64,000 nucleotides of DNA from Saccharopolyspora phatthalungensis. Lineage in GTDB: Bacteria > Actinomycetota > Actinomycetes > Mycobacteriales > Pseudonocardiaceae. A program made the position numbers and the translations under genes. The DNA lies in the NCBI RefSeq assembly GCF_014203395.1, contig NZ_JACHIW010000002.1:1922001-1986000 (forward strand), given 5' to 3'. This document shows positions 39,801 through 45,883 of this stretch, piece after piece. The notes beneath the pieces are model-generated. The model was given only the letters and a program-made list of their open reading frames with translations, ran no database searches and was not told the origin of the DNA. The first letter of the stretch is position 1. Each line of letters starts with the position of its first letter.

Positions 39801-40936
39801 TCCGGCCCGTCACCGGTTTTCGGCTCGGATCCCGAGTCCACCGGGGAAGTCGTTGCCCCACTGGCGGACTGGTCTCGATCACGGATGCCCGGTGGCACCA
39901 AGTGACCCCGCAAAAACAGCCCCGCCATCTTCCCCGAGCCCGAGGCCACCGACTCCGACACCCCGGCCGTGAAGGAAAACGGGTTGAGCTGCACCCCCTG
40001 ACCGCTCAACACCCCATACGTCAACTCGCCCACCATTTCCGTCAAACCCTCCTCCAGCGACTCCCCCAACCCCCGACCAAACCGCGCCGCCCACATCCCA
40101 CTCAACGACATCCCCGCATACCCATCGACCGTCTTGGCCACCACATCCGCGAACTTCGCCAACCCCGATATTGGATAGAACTCCGCATGCTCCTCGGCCG
40201 CCCGCCGCGCCGCCGCCTCCAACACCGCCCGATCCACCTGATCCCCCAACCCCGCCACCAACACCCGCGCCACGGTCTTGCCCACCACATTTCCCAACGC
40301 CGACAACGGCAAACCCACCCCGGCCGAGACCGCCCCCACCCCCGCCGCATTCTTCGTCCATCCCGTCGACCAGCCCTGCTTGCCCTCCCCCACCAGGACA
40401 CCCTGCGCCACCACGTCCGGCAGCAAGTTCACCCCCACCCCCACGCCCGCGCTCACCGCCAACCGCATGAACAACTGGCCCCACCACTGCGACAACAAGA
40501 ACCGCATCACCGCCATCCGCGCCGCCAACCACGCCATCGAAGCCCCACCCGTTGCCCCCGCCATCGCCACCGCCCACGCGATCTCCGCCAACAGCAACAA
40601 CAACCCGCCCACCGTCACATACTTCAGGTATTTCACCTGCCACCCCACATCCCGCACAAACACCCCTAACTCCCGCAACACCCCTCCCGAAGTCTCCAGC
40701 ACATCCGCAAAGTCCCCCACCCGCGCGGAAAACCGGTCCGCTGCCTTGCCCGAAAACTCCCCCCGCGCCCGCGCCACCGCCTCCGCCACACCATCCGTCA
40801 AACCCTCCACCGCACCCGCACCCGACATCAACGCTTCGCCCACCCGCAACAACGCATCCTCATCCGCATCTGTCATATCCTCACCCGTCAACACCTGAAA
40901 AAGCCGCCGCACCTCCTCCGGCACCACAATCGACAC
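30890..40936 (-). CDS. Giant ESX-type polymorphic toxin with C-terminal ADP-ribosyltransferase domain
   Basis: 3348 aa from GTG 40936. Residues ~1-230 are a WXG100-like/CpnT-type N-domain (IVVPEEVRRLFQVLTGEDM, WWGQLFMRLA). To ~400 is an amphipathic region ending in FSFTAGVSESVASGSGKMAG. About 400-1000 is disordered and Pro/Ser/Gly-rich, with AESKTGT repeats and four PPxY motifs. About 1160-1400 is a caspase/C80-like module (His1255, Cys1296). About 1550-2720 holds roughly seven divergent repeats of ~170-200 aa. About 2930-3160 is a second C80-like module (His3028, Cys3068). About 3210-3330 is an R-S-E mono-ADP-ribosyltransferase like pertussis toxin S1/scabin: Arg3218 in VYRA, VSTT at Ser3256, and E3299-x-E3301 before VLYSHIPGEDIIGYWRYE. 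Inferred role: type VII-exported toxin releasing an NAD+-dependent effector. No immunity gene follows; a LuxR regulator does. Confidence 0.88.
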   Translation of the reverse strand: MSIVVPEEVRRLFQVLTGEDMTDADEDALLRVGEALMSGAGAVEGLTDGVAEAVARARGEFSGKAADRFSARVGDFADVLETSGGVLRELGVFVRDVGWQVKYLKYVTVGGLLLLLAEIAWAVAMAGATGGASMAWLAARMAVMRFLLSQWWGQLFMRLAVSAGVGVGVNLLPDVVAQGVLVGEGKQGWSTGWTKNAAGVGAVSAGVGLPLSALGNVVGKTVARVLVAGLGDQVDRAVLEAAARRAAEEHAEFYPISGLAKFADVVAKTVDGYAGMSLSGMWAARFGRGLGESLEEGLTEMVGELTYGVLSGQGVQLNPFSFTAGVSESVASGSGKMAGLFLRGHLVPPGIRDRDQSASGATTSPVDSGSEPKTGDGPDLLGTGEMSDVDSSFSGAGSAVNSDPGFVGLRKGAAWVAGGETEAAESKTGTAESKTGTAEDKAAMPGGESGAAGGKGGSVGAGGPPSAGVPGSSRPGIAPADGKSLARSFDGGRASASAGDGPGIPSAARVGAEIPGRSGESSDSGGQASSGGVPDGSESIGRDVAGVSGPSSATPADHPAPGAALPNSGEPPHGRDVTGDRQVGGEFTAADATVHGAVRGAEDDETSITERPEDFTPAPQPGTVATDMPELPDKGAPGAPPPPYSSATPDVEQARPDSLPPAYSAPAVDVEQARPDSLPPAYSPGGAVGRVLPGTPPPAYSAGDAVGQTSRVTPPLFGEISGDNRGTIDLSGVDDAGAFLDASQASWPGADARVSAAGTPHASGSLPDPAPSTTSHPSETLHVDPGSSPLGGQELSRVQPSDHDPLPGETAGQQPVQPAARMPDSSPDEPSTAAPEASGVAADPVVSMSGPAVSGEVPNGQADSAGQPVVEQEPSRDHAASSGVDVTAGQEDSLRPDDEVAGVLASLGWPSDAVRVQVPAEVDSGGVVAEFLRSRVGESAGGPVVVASEERSGTGVVLPPNQVAEVARSLGRDVVALTPGHGRRGPRWMRFGADGSRPRPVGGPGRIPAPRRAVEGLGVRSAAGVPVSAEAVVPEGAAVESASVGAETVAAWSGVRGEGSPRRVSRGADRVNLGRENGLTLGPGTTRRFGDTGGPPHGDRARGLSEITHYEPGSATDLRGEPGLPVSLRVQGARERAEYAGWTRSPDHAAAVPQGTRPLLVLGYGEMVVSGAALAEVQGVGADVLARVDPGRGPAWLLYGADGSRPRLVDPPAEMASRPRPEPLLFAGPGDSGWLMDRAARLAPVLPDIQVVGVHVTARGSAVLADGRRVGPEDFVAEVRRDRRFVPGLKVALLGCGAYRRPGPGALSFAERFARALRGSAWVADTDVVQTVDGGVHATEVSVASDGRLLPRFVDGVGTGRWSLLGSEGELLGSSGPELRAAAGHAVPSRYPDGARIEAVVRWPGQGERESVDELLSRWGFTTAPEDVRSLATAVELRHTEGVDEPGTRSWKQLWGGLFHVLELAAELGGRSSITDARDVRLVADWIRDAGRMQGPTVTAADVHRLVEELTGSTKDVRLHEVRYLADVLRRVEQGREQRRATLAALRVQWRRGAARAVTVRLGGGTENTVVYSVDEASSRWWQGFHGSRVELDRVRREMGVDDDREPIVVVVQARRRTPGGAEKFFLIGDAVRGTTLQHETPRELGQHVAITEQYRQICAANQDGPVVLVVLGGNAGLGVHLSRDALTRRFAEGLSEGGDGARQVLLADGYISHDPSGFGLVAVESRTGQPRDGGLVLASGRRANVLALRLDSARENTLAYPQHPENAEQFQRLSDSNLRMATVRHAVADDSPTFVLAWITPGGRFVIASGDTWERQELTPREFARRVVEDARTYGIAGHDDNRAIVVYTYFGRRGHAMTEPSRQELAASFRDAGHHGPIHASMPVLRYGSRSNHVNDPIRNQSFRRVIPWSPRLRLTIPVGSSVINAVAYPRNSHEEADWRRWAESGPAAQLDWLLAEVGDDSPILALAWCQNGETFPCIDPRIRQTRHMSAGEFGLEVASSLREVAELDPGKAVVVLAVRSDDGLALVESVRRELARGVRRYGHDGPVYIATAVESDTGGITRFAVQDISLGGGRPRAAELSVQELRFAAPSHLLLAAGGTSADVDWWSQWSSSGFRVSAAQRVGLRSSIIVLARLWGDEFVTPSGTLSAFEFGRQVASSVSYQTSIAAKPDTPVLLATVGAETGLSEHAAREFARGARSNDPDRAVLVSDRDFRLGRDANGVAVLGFDTDPPRFVPPRNWLPATEASRPAEGGPVLVYPSQPGPVQPVTMDANWIISETGHRNPVVVVASPVHGRFHVLDPSNRKTRVLGPSEFGMSVVGNADFRRSVADDPARPVVVVFAKWPAGLTEQDARSLAEGLRSDGIRRPVFLSMGNFDVLPTGWRSYALVEAPSAQSALPAHPAGAVGAQRPWLISLLGSAHADVADQIRSFGVSRLVSELGYRGRQQPIVILTSRVGEYFITPGGNRKVLPERLASILARDLKYLEATRGDWRRPVMIVPVGQPHDADAMTDLTPFTSHLLGTPDADRPVYIADDNVRADRLAMPDGVLIVTSGLRLLTPDRMQPPSPQEELITQTLWVGVDWESPSNGACFPVRPEDEEAWERWGSLNYDGHGPMLRRAVAEFDPDPLFVLVRVQDEGIVVRNAQNETVSPDPVELGAFIQRCLEFELVDAGQLGRTVVLVAISEDAPLADWYARALAEGLRRVGGPPRPVYVYDGYYEEAVDTDEVLDRLRSVTPELHWRRAGDVRDVEAPREFVPRYERESPLSYDGAGEVAAVIAAVDRQRAAAVSGAARPAEVTETEIATIYQRWRADFEEAERALSALPADWLADLQATARTILDSVWQRPRQGDTSSAMAMQNLWERMAHRVAFRLYGDGTSETGAWADAAAMVASIPSLPVVLAVRGSGESFIYPKWTRSPGFAANSPDHGRLVVLGSDRVVVHGESVAEARLSGADVLARTDDGNGPQWMLFRAGESQALPVQPPAEVARSVRPEPMMFFGPGEDAVAVEAVALASDLPDVQVVGVHVTPHGRARWPDGELGPQESAERVWRDRRFVAGLPVVLFGCGAGRRPESGEASFAQRFATSLRAHLWTTDASDVWQTNDGAVHATDTVMTVDGQLLPMFVEGRGTGRWSLLGPDGRELRSHGPELRAALTGSAPPRYAEQADPEPLISWAGGGTRSGSAGSSGKPSGIDWDRVVDSDKASIVETSPRRVYRASAREPDDVLRNGFVAPTSRRNSIDDHTRTAVQDQYVSTTEDPKYHHDNRLFRYAIDPSVTGINVAETLKAQNRAYWTPWEREVLYSHIPGEDIIGYWRYERNPNALRGVSLEGFHRNPYYRGRPDDSPE
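38826..39024 (-). repeat. Tandem 54-57-bp repeats encoding PPxY motifs
   Basis: Within the giant gene, a block containing (complement) GAATACGCCGGTGGC recurs at ~38835, 38889, 38946 and 39003. It encodes PPPPYS, LPPAYS, LPPAYS and PPPAYS separated by conserved DVEQARPDS spacers. The period is 18-19 residues. Confidence 0.8.
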
Positions 40937-41230
40937 CCAAACCACCCAACCAGAAACGTCGGATCCCAGGACACCGACGCCCCGCCCAGCAGCCGCCCCA
41001 CCCACGCCGCGTAATATCGGGAGCGCCACACTCCAACCAACGCGGGGCGGGAACAGTGGTAGTCGGCAGGGGCATCAACGTTCCCACGACAGCACCGTTT
41101 CGCGCCTCACCCGAGATGCGCCGGACAATCGAGTATTGGGAGCCGGCACTCCCGCACTCAAGAGTTTTCCCCGAATATCACCAAAATCTGCCCGCTCGCA
41201 CCCGACCCCTTCGGCTTTCGCCCGCCCTGT

Positions 41231-41276
41231 TGGGTGATTTCAATGGAAATCGACGTGCCGATTTCCATTGAAATCG
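41231..41276. repeat. Dispersed palindrome copy upstream of the giant gene
   Basis: GGTGATTTCAATGGAAATCG (41231-41250) and CGATTTCCATTGAAATCGCC (41257-41276) form a 20-bp stem (one G·U) with a 6-nt loop. It lies in the 570-bp gap between the giant gene's start and the exporter gene's end. It is not at the giant gene's 3' end, so it may end transcripts from the exporter operon 231 bp away. I see nothing else in this gap. Confidence 0.7.
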
Positions 41277-41506
41277 CCAAGGTCCCGCCGCTGACGCACC
41301 GCCGCAGCAAGCGTGTCGAGCACGGCGAGCGTGTCTTGGCAACCAATGCAGGATTCGATCGCCGTCCCGACATCACCGTCGACCGAGTTCTCGCAGCCGA
41401 CCGGCATCGGCAGCCCAGAGGCGAGCTGCCGATGCGGCAACCTCCATTGCCAAGGTGATGGACCCGATCCCGCCACTCACGCTCGCCGTGTGCCGGCGCG
41501 GAATCC

Positions 41507-42400
41507 TCAGCTCTTCCGCTTCATCCGGGACACCGCAACGCCGACCAACGTGAGCGCGCCGCCGAGCAACGCGATCGGGGTCGGCACCTCACCAAGCAGC
41601 AGCCACGACAGCAACACGACCAGCACCGGCACCATGTACGTCGTAGCTCCAAGACGCCCGGCCGGCGACCGCGTCAGCGCATACGCCCAGGTGTAGAACG
41701 CAAGAGCGGTGGGCAGCAGGCCCAGGTAGACCATCGCGAGCGTGGAGCCGAGGGGAGCGATGGCCAAATCGTCCGCGAGCTGACCCGCGAACGGCAGGCA
41801 GGCCACGGCGCCAACGGTGCAGCCGAACGTCGTAACCTGCAGCGCAGAGGCATGCTTGAGTAGAGCAATTTTCTGCGTCACGACGCCGATTGCGTATCCG
41901 ATGGCGGCAACCAGACATAGCACGACGCCGAGGATGGTGGTGGCCCCGTTGCCAGTGGACAGTCCCACCACGGCAGCGCCGGCGAACGCGACCGCGAGGC
42001 CGGTCAGCAGCTGACGAGGAAAACCTTCCTTCAGCACCCAGCCGCTCAGCAAGGCCAGCAGGATCGGTCCCATGCCCACGATCAAGGCCGCTGTTCCCGC
42101 ATCGGCATGCTTTTCTCCCCAGTTCAAGGCCACGGTGTAAAGCCCGAACCAGAAGACGCCCACGCCGATGATGCCCGGCCACGCCGCCCGCGGCGGCAGC
42201 CCTTCACCACGAATTACCATGATCACGCCCAGGCCCGCCGCGCCGGTCAACAGCCGACCCAGCGCCAACGCGCCGGGCGTGAAATAGGCTCCGGCGTAAC
42301 GGATTCCGACAAACGCCGAAGCCCACAGCAGCATCGTGATCACGACCGCAACGGCTGCTTTCGTACCGGTCTTCCGGCTTTCGACCGCCGCTTGCTCCAT
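41507..42400 (-). CDS. EamA/DMT-family exporter
   Basis: 297 aa from ATG 42400, 2 nt after the ligase stop. A TTG at 42406 would overlap it. Ten hydrophobic helices arranged as two EamA halves, with the typical starts VITMLLWASAFVGIRYAG and CLVAAIGYAIGVVTQKIALL and the ending YMVPVLVVLLSWLLLGEVPTPIALLGGALTLVGV. DMT carriers of this type export amino acids or metabolites. As the last gene of the chorismatase-ligase operon it is the likely efflux pump for the product or an intermediate. This is inferred from context. Confidence 0.88.
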   Translation of the reverse strand: MEQAAVESRKTGTKAAVAVVITMLLWASAFVGIRYAGAYFTPGALALGRLLTGAAGLGVIMVIRGEGLPPRAAWPGIIGVGVFWFGLYTVALNWGEKHADAGTAALIVGMGPILLALLSGWVLKEGFPRQLLTGLAVAFAGAAVVGLSTGNGATTILGVVLCLVAAIGYAIGVVTQKIALLKHASALQVTTFGCTVGAVACLPFAGQLADDLAIAPLGSTLAMVYLGLLPTALAFYTWAYALTRSPAGRLGATTYMVPVLVVLLSWLLLGEVPTPIALLGGALTLVGVAVSRMKRKS

Positions 42401-42402
42401 TA

Positions 42403-43926
42403 TCAAAGACCATCCTGTTCTGATTTCGCCACCATGGCTCGTACTTCTCGGCGCAGTAGTTTGCCCGTTGGATTACGGGGCAGCGCACAAACGAAAACGA
42501 TGTCCGCCGGCACCTTGTACCAGGTGAGAGCCTGTTCCGCCGTCGTGGTCAGCTCCGTGCGGACGGCGTCGGGATCCGCGTCGCCGCCCAACACGACGAA
42601 TGCGCGCAGTGCAGAGACACCTGCGTCGTTGCGAGCCGAGCAGACCGCCGCCTCCACGACCGCAGGATGTGTCATAAGCAGATCTTCGATTTCGGTCGGA
42701 TGCACGTTGGCGCCCGCGACGATCTCGATATCGTCGGCACGGCCGTGGATGCGGAGGAACCCGTCCTCGTCGACGGTGGCCACATCGCCGGTGCGGTACC
42801 AGGAATCTCCCGTCCGCAGCGGCGAATCGCTGCCGCGTGCGACCCCCAGTCCGATGGTCGGCCCGGCGACCTCCAGAAGCCCTTCAACGCCCGGCGGGAC
42901 CACCTCGCCGAGTTCGTTCAGGATTTGCATGCGGTACGGCGCCAGCAGCCGCCCGACGGTGAAATCCCGGTGGTCCGTCGTGCTGTTCGCGACGATCGCG
43001 TGCCCAATCTCTGTCGTGCCGAACACGTTGAGCAGCCGGTGGCCGAGAACCCGCCGCAATTTGCGTTCCAAGGCGTCCGGCAGCACCTCGCCCGCGCAGA
43101 CCGCCAGCCGCAGTCCGGAGAGCAGGCCGTGATCTGGATGGCTCAGCAATCTCGCGAAAAAGCTCGGCTGCCCGTAGAACACGGTCACGCCGTGGTCTCG
43201 GATTAGGGAGAGTGCCGTCTCTTCCGTCGCGCGCTTCGGGCTGAGCACGGTGGTACCGCCGCGCAAGAGCGGCAGGAAGATCGAATTCCCCAAACCGTAG
43301 GAGAAGTACAACCGCGACACCGATAGGCAGACGTCATCCGGCGTCACTTCGACGACCGAACCGATGGACTGATCGTAGACGTCTGGGTCGCCGTGAGTAT
43401 GGAAGCACAACTTCGGATCGCCCGTCGTGCCAGAGGTGAACAGCGCGAACCCTGGGGTATCCGGTGTGCATTCGGCGTGGGGCAGCACCGTGGTTTCCGA
43501 CCGCAGGCGGCCCGGTGTGATCAACGGGTAGGGGAAGCACGCAGCGAGTTCGAGCTCACACACGACGGCGTCGGGCTCGGCGATCTCCGCGGCGCGCCGC
43601 AACTCGTCGGGATGCAGGTCCGAGTTGACCGGGATGGCAACGATGCCGGCGCGCAATGCGCCAAGAAATGACCAGACAAGGTCGATGCCGTCGGGTAACG
43701 CGAGCAGGACCCTGTCCCCCACGCCAAGGCCTCGGTTGACGAACGCCGCCGCCGCCCGACCGGCACCCTCGTAAACGTCCTGGTATCGGTAGGTCTTACC
43801 GTGCACGATGTAGGCGGGCCGGTCCAGCCAGCCGTTCTCGCTTGCGACCCGGGCCAGCCGCGCGACCAGGTTTCCGTTGACGGAGTCGGACTGATCTGGA
43901 ATTCCGGGGGTCTGCGCGCGCTTCAT
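42403..43926 (-). CDS. Aryl/benzoate-type acyl-CoA ligase (AMP-forming)
   Basis: 507 aa. ANL-superfamily motifs are complete: phosphate loop FTSGTTGDPKL, FGTTEIGH (A5), YRTGDVATVDEDGFLRIHGRADD (A7-A8), and the C-terminal NPTGKLLRREV with the catalytic lysine. Its length and motif spacing resemble benzoate-CoA and hydroxybenzoate-CoA ligases. It overlaps the chorismatase stop by 4 bp (ATGA), so the two are co-translated. The obvious substrate is the hydroxybenzoic or dihydroxycyclohexadiene acid made by the chorismatase. Alternatively it could load an unseen carrier protein. It contains a rare TTA codon (codon 77, 43698-43696). Confidence 0.87.
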   Translation of the reverse strand: MKRAQTPGIPDQSDSVNGNLVARLARVASENGWLDRPAYIVHGKTYRYQDVYEGAGRAAAAFVNRGLGVGDRVLLALPDGIDLVWSFLGALRAGIVAIPVNSDLHPDELRRAAEIAEPDAVVCELELAACFPYPLITPGRLRSETTVLPHAECTPDTPGFALFTSGTTGDPKLCFHTHGDPDVYDQSIGSVVEVTPDDVCLSVSRLYFSYGLGNSIFLPLLRGGTTVLSPKRATEETALSLIRDHGVTVFYGQPSFFARLLSHPDHGLLSGLRLAVCAGEVLPDALERKLRRVLGHRLLNVFGTTEIGHAIVANSTTDHRDFTVGRLLAPYRMQILNELGEVVPPGVEGLLEVAGPTIGLGVARGSDSPLRTGDSWYRTGDVATVDEDGFLRIHGRADDIEIVAGANVHPTEIEDLLMTHPAVVEAAVCSARNDAGVSALRAFVVLGGDADPDAVRTELTTTAEQALTWYKVPADIVFVCALPRNPTGKLLRREVRAMVAKSEQDGL

Positions 43927-44972
43927 CGGTCAGCGATCTCCTGTCGGCAGATTCCTTCGATTTCGACGAGCAGGTCCGGCCGGCACACGTCGACGTTGAG
44001 GTAAACCACATTGGCGTGCGCGGCGAACACCTCGGCACATTTCGCGCGAACGACCGGCAGGTGCTCGGCATCGCGAACGTAGACCTTGATGAAGTCAAGA
44101 TCCGCTATGCGGTAGCCATCGCCGATTCCGTGGAGCCAGAGATTACCTCGGCTGATGAGCGTCTCGATGTTGCCGATGGTGAGGTCGAGCTGGCCGTCGA
44201 TGTCCTCAAGGCACACCGTCTCGTCGCCTATGATGCTCGCCGTGCCGGAGACGTAGACGATGTTCGTGGCGTGTTCTTCGACCTGCGTCAGATAGGTGGC
44301 CCGAGCAAAGCTGGGCGACTTCGGCCCGTATTGATCCGGGTACTTGTACGCCGGGGTCTGGAGGGGGTTCTCCAAGAATGTGGCTTTGCCCTCGCGGCAG
44401 GCCAGGAAGTAGCAGTCGATGCCATCGCTGAGCGCGCCGATCCCGGTGGCCGCCGGCATGCTCCCGATCCGGGATGACCAACGTTCGAACGCCTCGGCGC
44501 GGCCGATGCAGAAGTCCCGGTAGTTCTCCATTCCTTCGGCGTTGTCACGGGTGATGTGACCGACCAGGTTCCACATTCGGAAGATCTTCGTATAGCCGAG
44601 CCGGTCGGCCAGCTCGAACGCCGCCTCGTAGGCGGCGCGAACCGGTTGCCGGTAGACTGCTTGCTTTTCGACGCGGAACGCACAGAATAAGTACTCGCCA
44701 TCTTCCGCCCACACCAGAGCGTCCAGCGTTCCGGAGCGGGCGGGTTTGTCCGTTAACCACACCTCGGCAAACGGTTCGGCACCGGCGTCCACCATGTGCA
44801 CCCCGACCTGCGGAGCACCGTCGCGGAGCACGGGCGGTTCGCTGGTGTGCTGATAGATCACCCGACCCAGGACGTGTCGGCCACTCGGAGCAGCGTCGGG
44901 CATCGACCGAAAGTCGCAGCTGATTCCGCGTTCGCTTACCACAGGGCGACTGGTGATCAAGTCTTCCTCCAT
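43923..44972 (-). CDS. Chorismatase, FkbO/Hyg5/XanB2 family
   Basis: 349 aa from ATG 44972, a typical family length. In-frame starts at 45029 (ATG) and 45047 (TTG) would lengthen it. Recognisable by HVLGRVIYQ near the N-terminus, TKIFRMWNLVGHI, the conserved RAEAFERWSSRIGSMPAATGIGA, YFLACREGKATFLENPLQTPAYKYP, the FARATYL segment and GTASIIGDETVCLEDIDGQLDLTIGNI. Known members remove pyruvate from chorismate: FkbO-type give a dihydroxycyclohexadiene acid (starter of rapamycin/FK506), while Hyg5/XanB2-type give 3-hydroxybenzoate. I cannot tell the subtype with confidence. Downstream coupling to an aryl-CoA ligase is the expected context. A TTA codon lies at 44690-44688. Confidence 0.9.
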   Translation of the reverse strand: MEEDLITSRPVVSERGISCDFRSMPDAAPSGRHVLGRVIYQHTSEPPVLRDGAPQVGVHMVDAGAEPFAEVWLTDKPARSGTLDALVWAEDGEYLFCAFRVEKQAVYRQPVRAAYEAAFELADRLGYTKIFRMWNLVGHITRDNAEGMENYRDFCIGRAEAFERWSSRIGSMPAATGIGALSDGIDCYFLACREGKATFLENPLQTPAYKYPDQYGPKSPSFARATYLTQVEEHATNIVYVSGTASIIGDETVCLEDIDGQLDLTIGNIETLISRGNLWLHGIGDGYRIADLDFIKVYVRDAEHLPVVRAKCAEVFAAHANVVYLNVDVCRPDLLVEIEGICRQEIADR

Positions 44973-45883
44973 CTCTCGACAATTGTCCGAATGCCCACGG
45001 AAAGACTTGAGAGGGAACGGATAGGACATTCGTCTTATACCGCGCAACCAACGCTGATCGCGGCTCGTAATCAGACGATGAATAGCGTCGAGCGCTGCCG
45101 TAGCGCCGCCGGCGGTTCGCCTACTGCCGGGGAATTACCGGGCGCGTCCGTCAGCAGGAAATCGGGATGGTCCTGCCCGCTTGTCGGGGCGGCGCTGGAG
45201 CCTTTCCGGACGCAGGAAGAACTGTCCTGGGACTCTTCCCCGCCCGTCGGGAAACGGTGATCATCATGAACGGTAAGCCTGAGGCCGCATTGCCCCAAAG
45301 ACCAGCCTCCTACGCCCGCCATGCCCGGAGGACTTGGACATCTACCCGAACAAGCAGGACCAGGCGTGACGGCGAGTCGATAGCGGGTCTGACGGGCAAA
45401 ACCGGACTACCACGTATTCGCCCAATTGCCCGGCCAAGATAAGCGCAATGCCCTGATCGACGCGGGATTCTCCCGCTCCGTCAGTCATCCCTGAGCCGAC
45501 GCGTCGGATGCGTGCTCCCTCGTGATCGCGCGGGTGGTGGATCGGGCACCGCACTCGCCCGCGCGGAAAATTGGTAGCACGCCGGTGCAAGGCTTGCTAC
45601 GCGATCGGCCGTGCTGGCCAAAAATCGTCCTGGTATGTCTGTTGTGCAAGCGGAACGCGCGCGCCCAATTCGGGACGCCGTAACGCCAAGAATAACCCGA
45701 ATGGCCGCACAACCAAACGAACGGCGTGCGAAATTTGTGACGGATATCGGCCGGTCTACCGGTGTCGAGGCGCAGCCCAGCCGATCCGCGGCCAAGAAAG
45801 TCCACTAAGGACAATCCAGGCGACCTCCCACGCCCAGCAGCGCTCAGGGGACCAAGGCTCGCAGAGGGGGCCGAGCATGGCAC
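44973..45883. other. Intergenic region without recognised genes
   Basis: About 900 bp between the chorismatase start and the end of the GH43 gene. It should hold the promoter of the chorismatase operon; the stretch at 45030-45045 is locally AT-rich (complement GGTATAAGACG). Short ORFs on both strands show no family features. Confidence 0.45.

Noticed and set aside
30890..40936. Giant gene as a PKS or NRPS
   Set aside because: No KS, AT, C, A or carrier-protein motifs. The N-terminal WXG100-like module and C-terminal ART identify a polymorphic toxin.
45048..45883. 132-aa and 141-aa ORFs between the chorismatase and the GH43 gene, tested as an acyltransferase or carrier protein to complete the pathway
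   Set aside because: No family motif on either strand and no plausible start signals.
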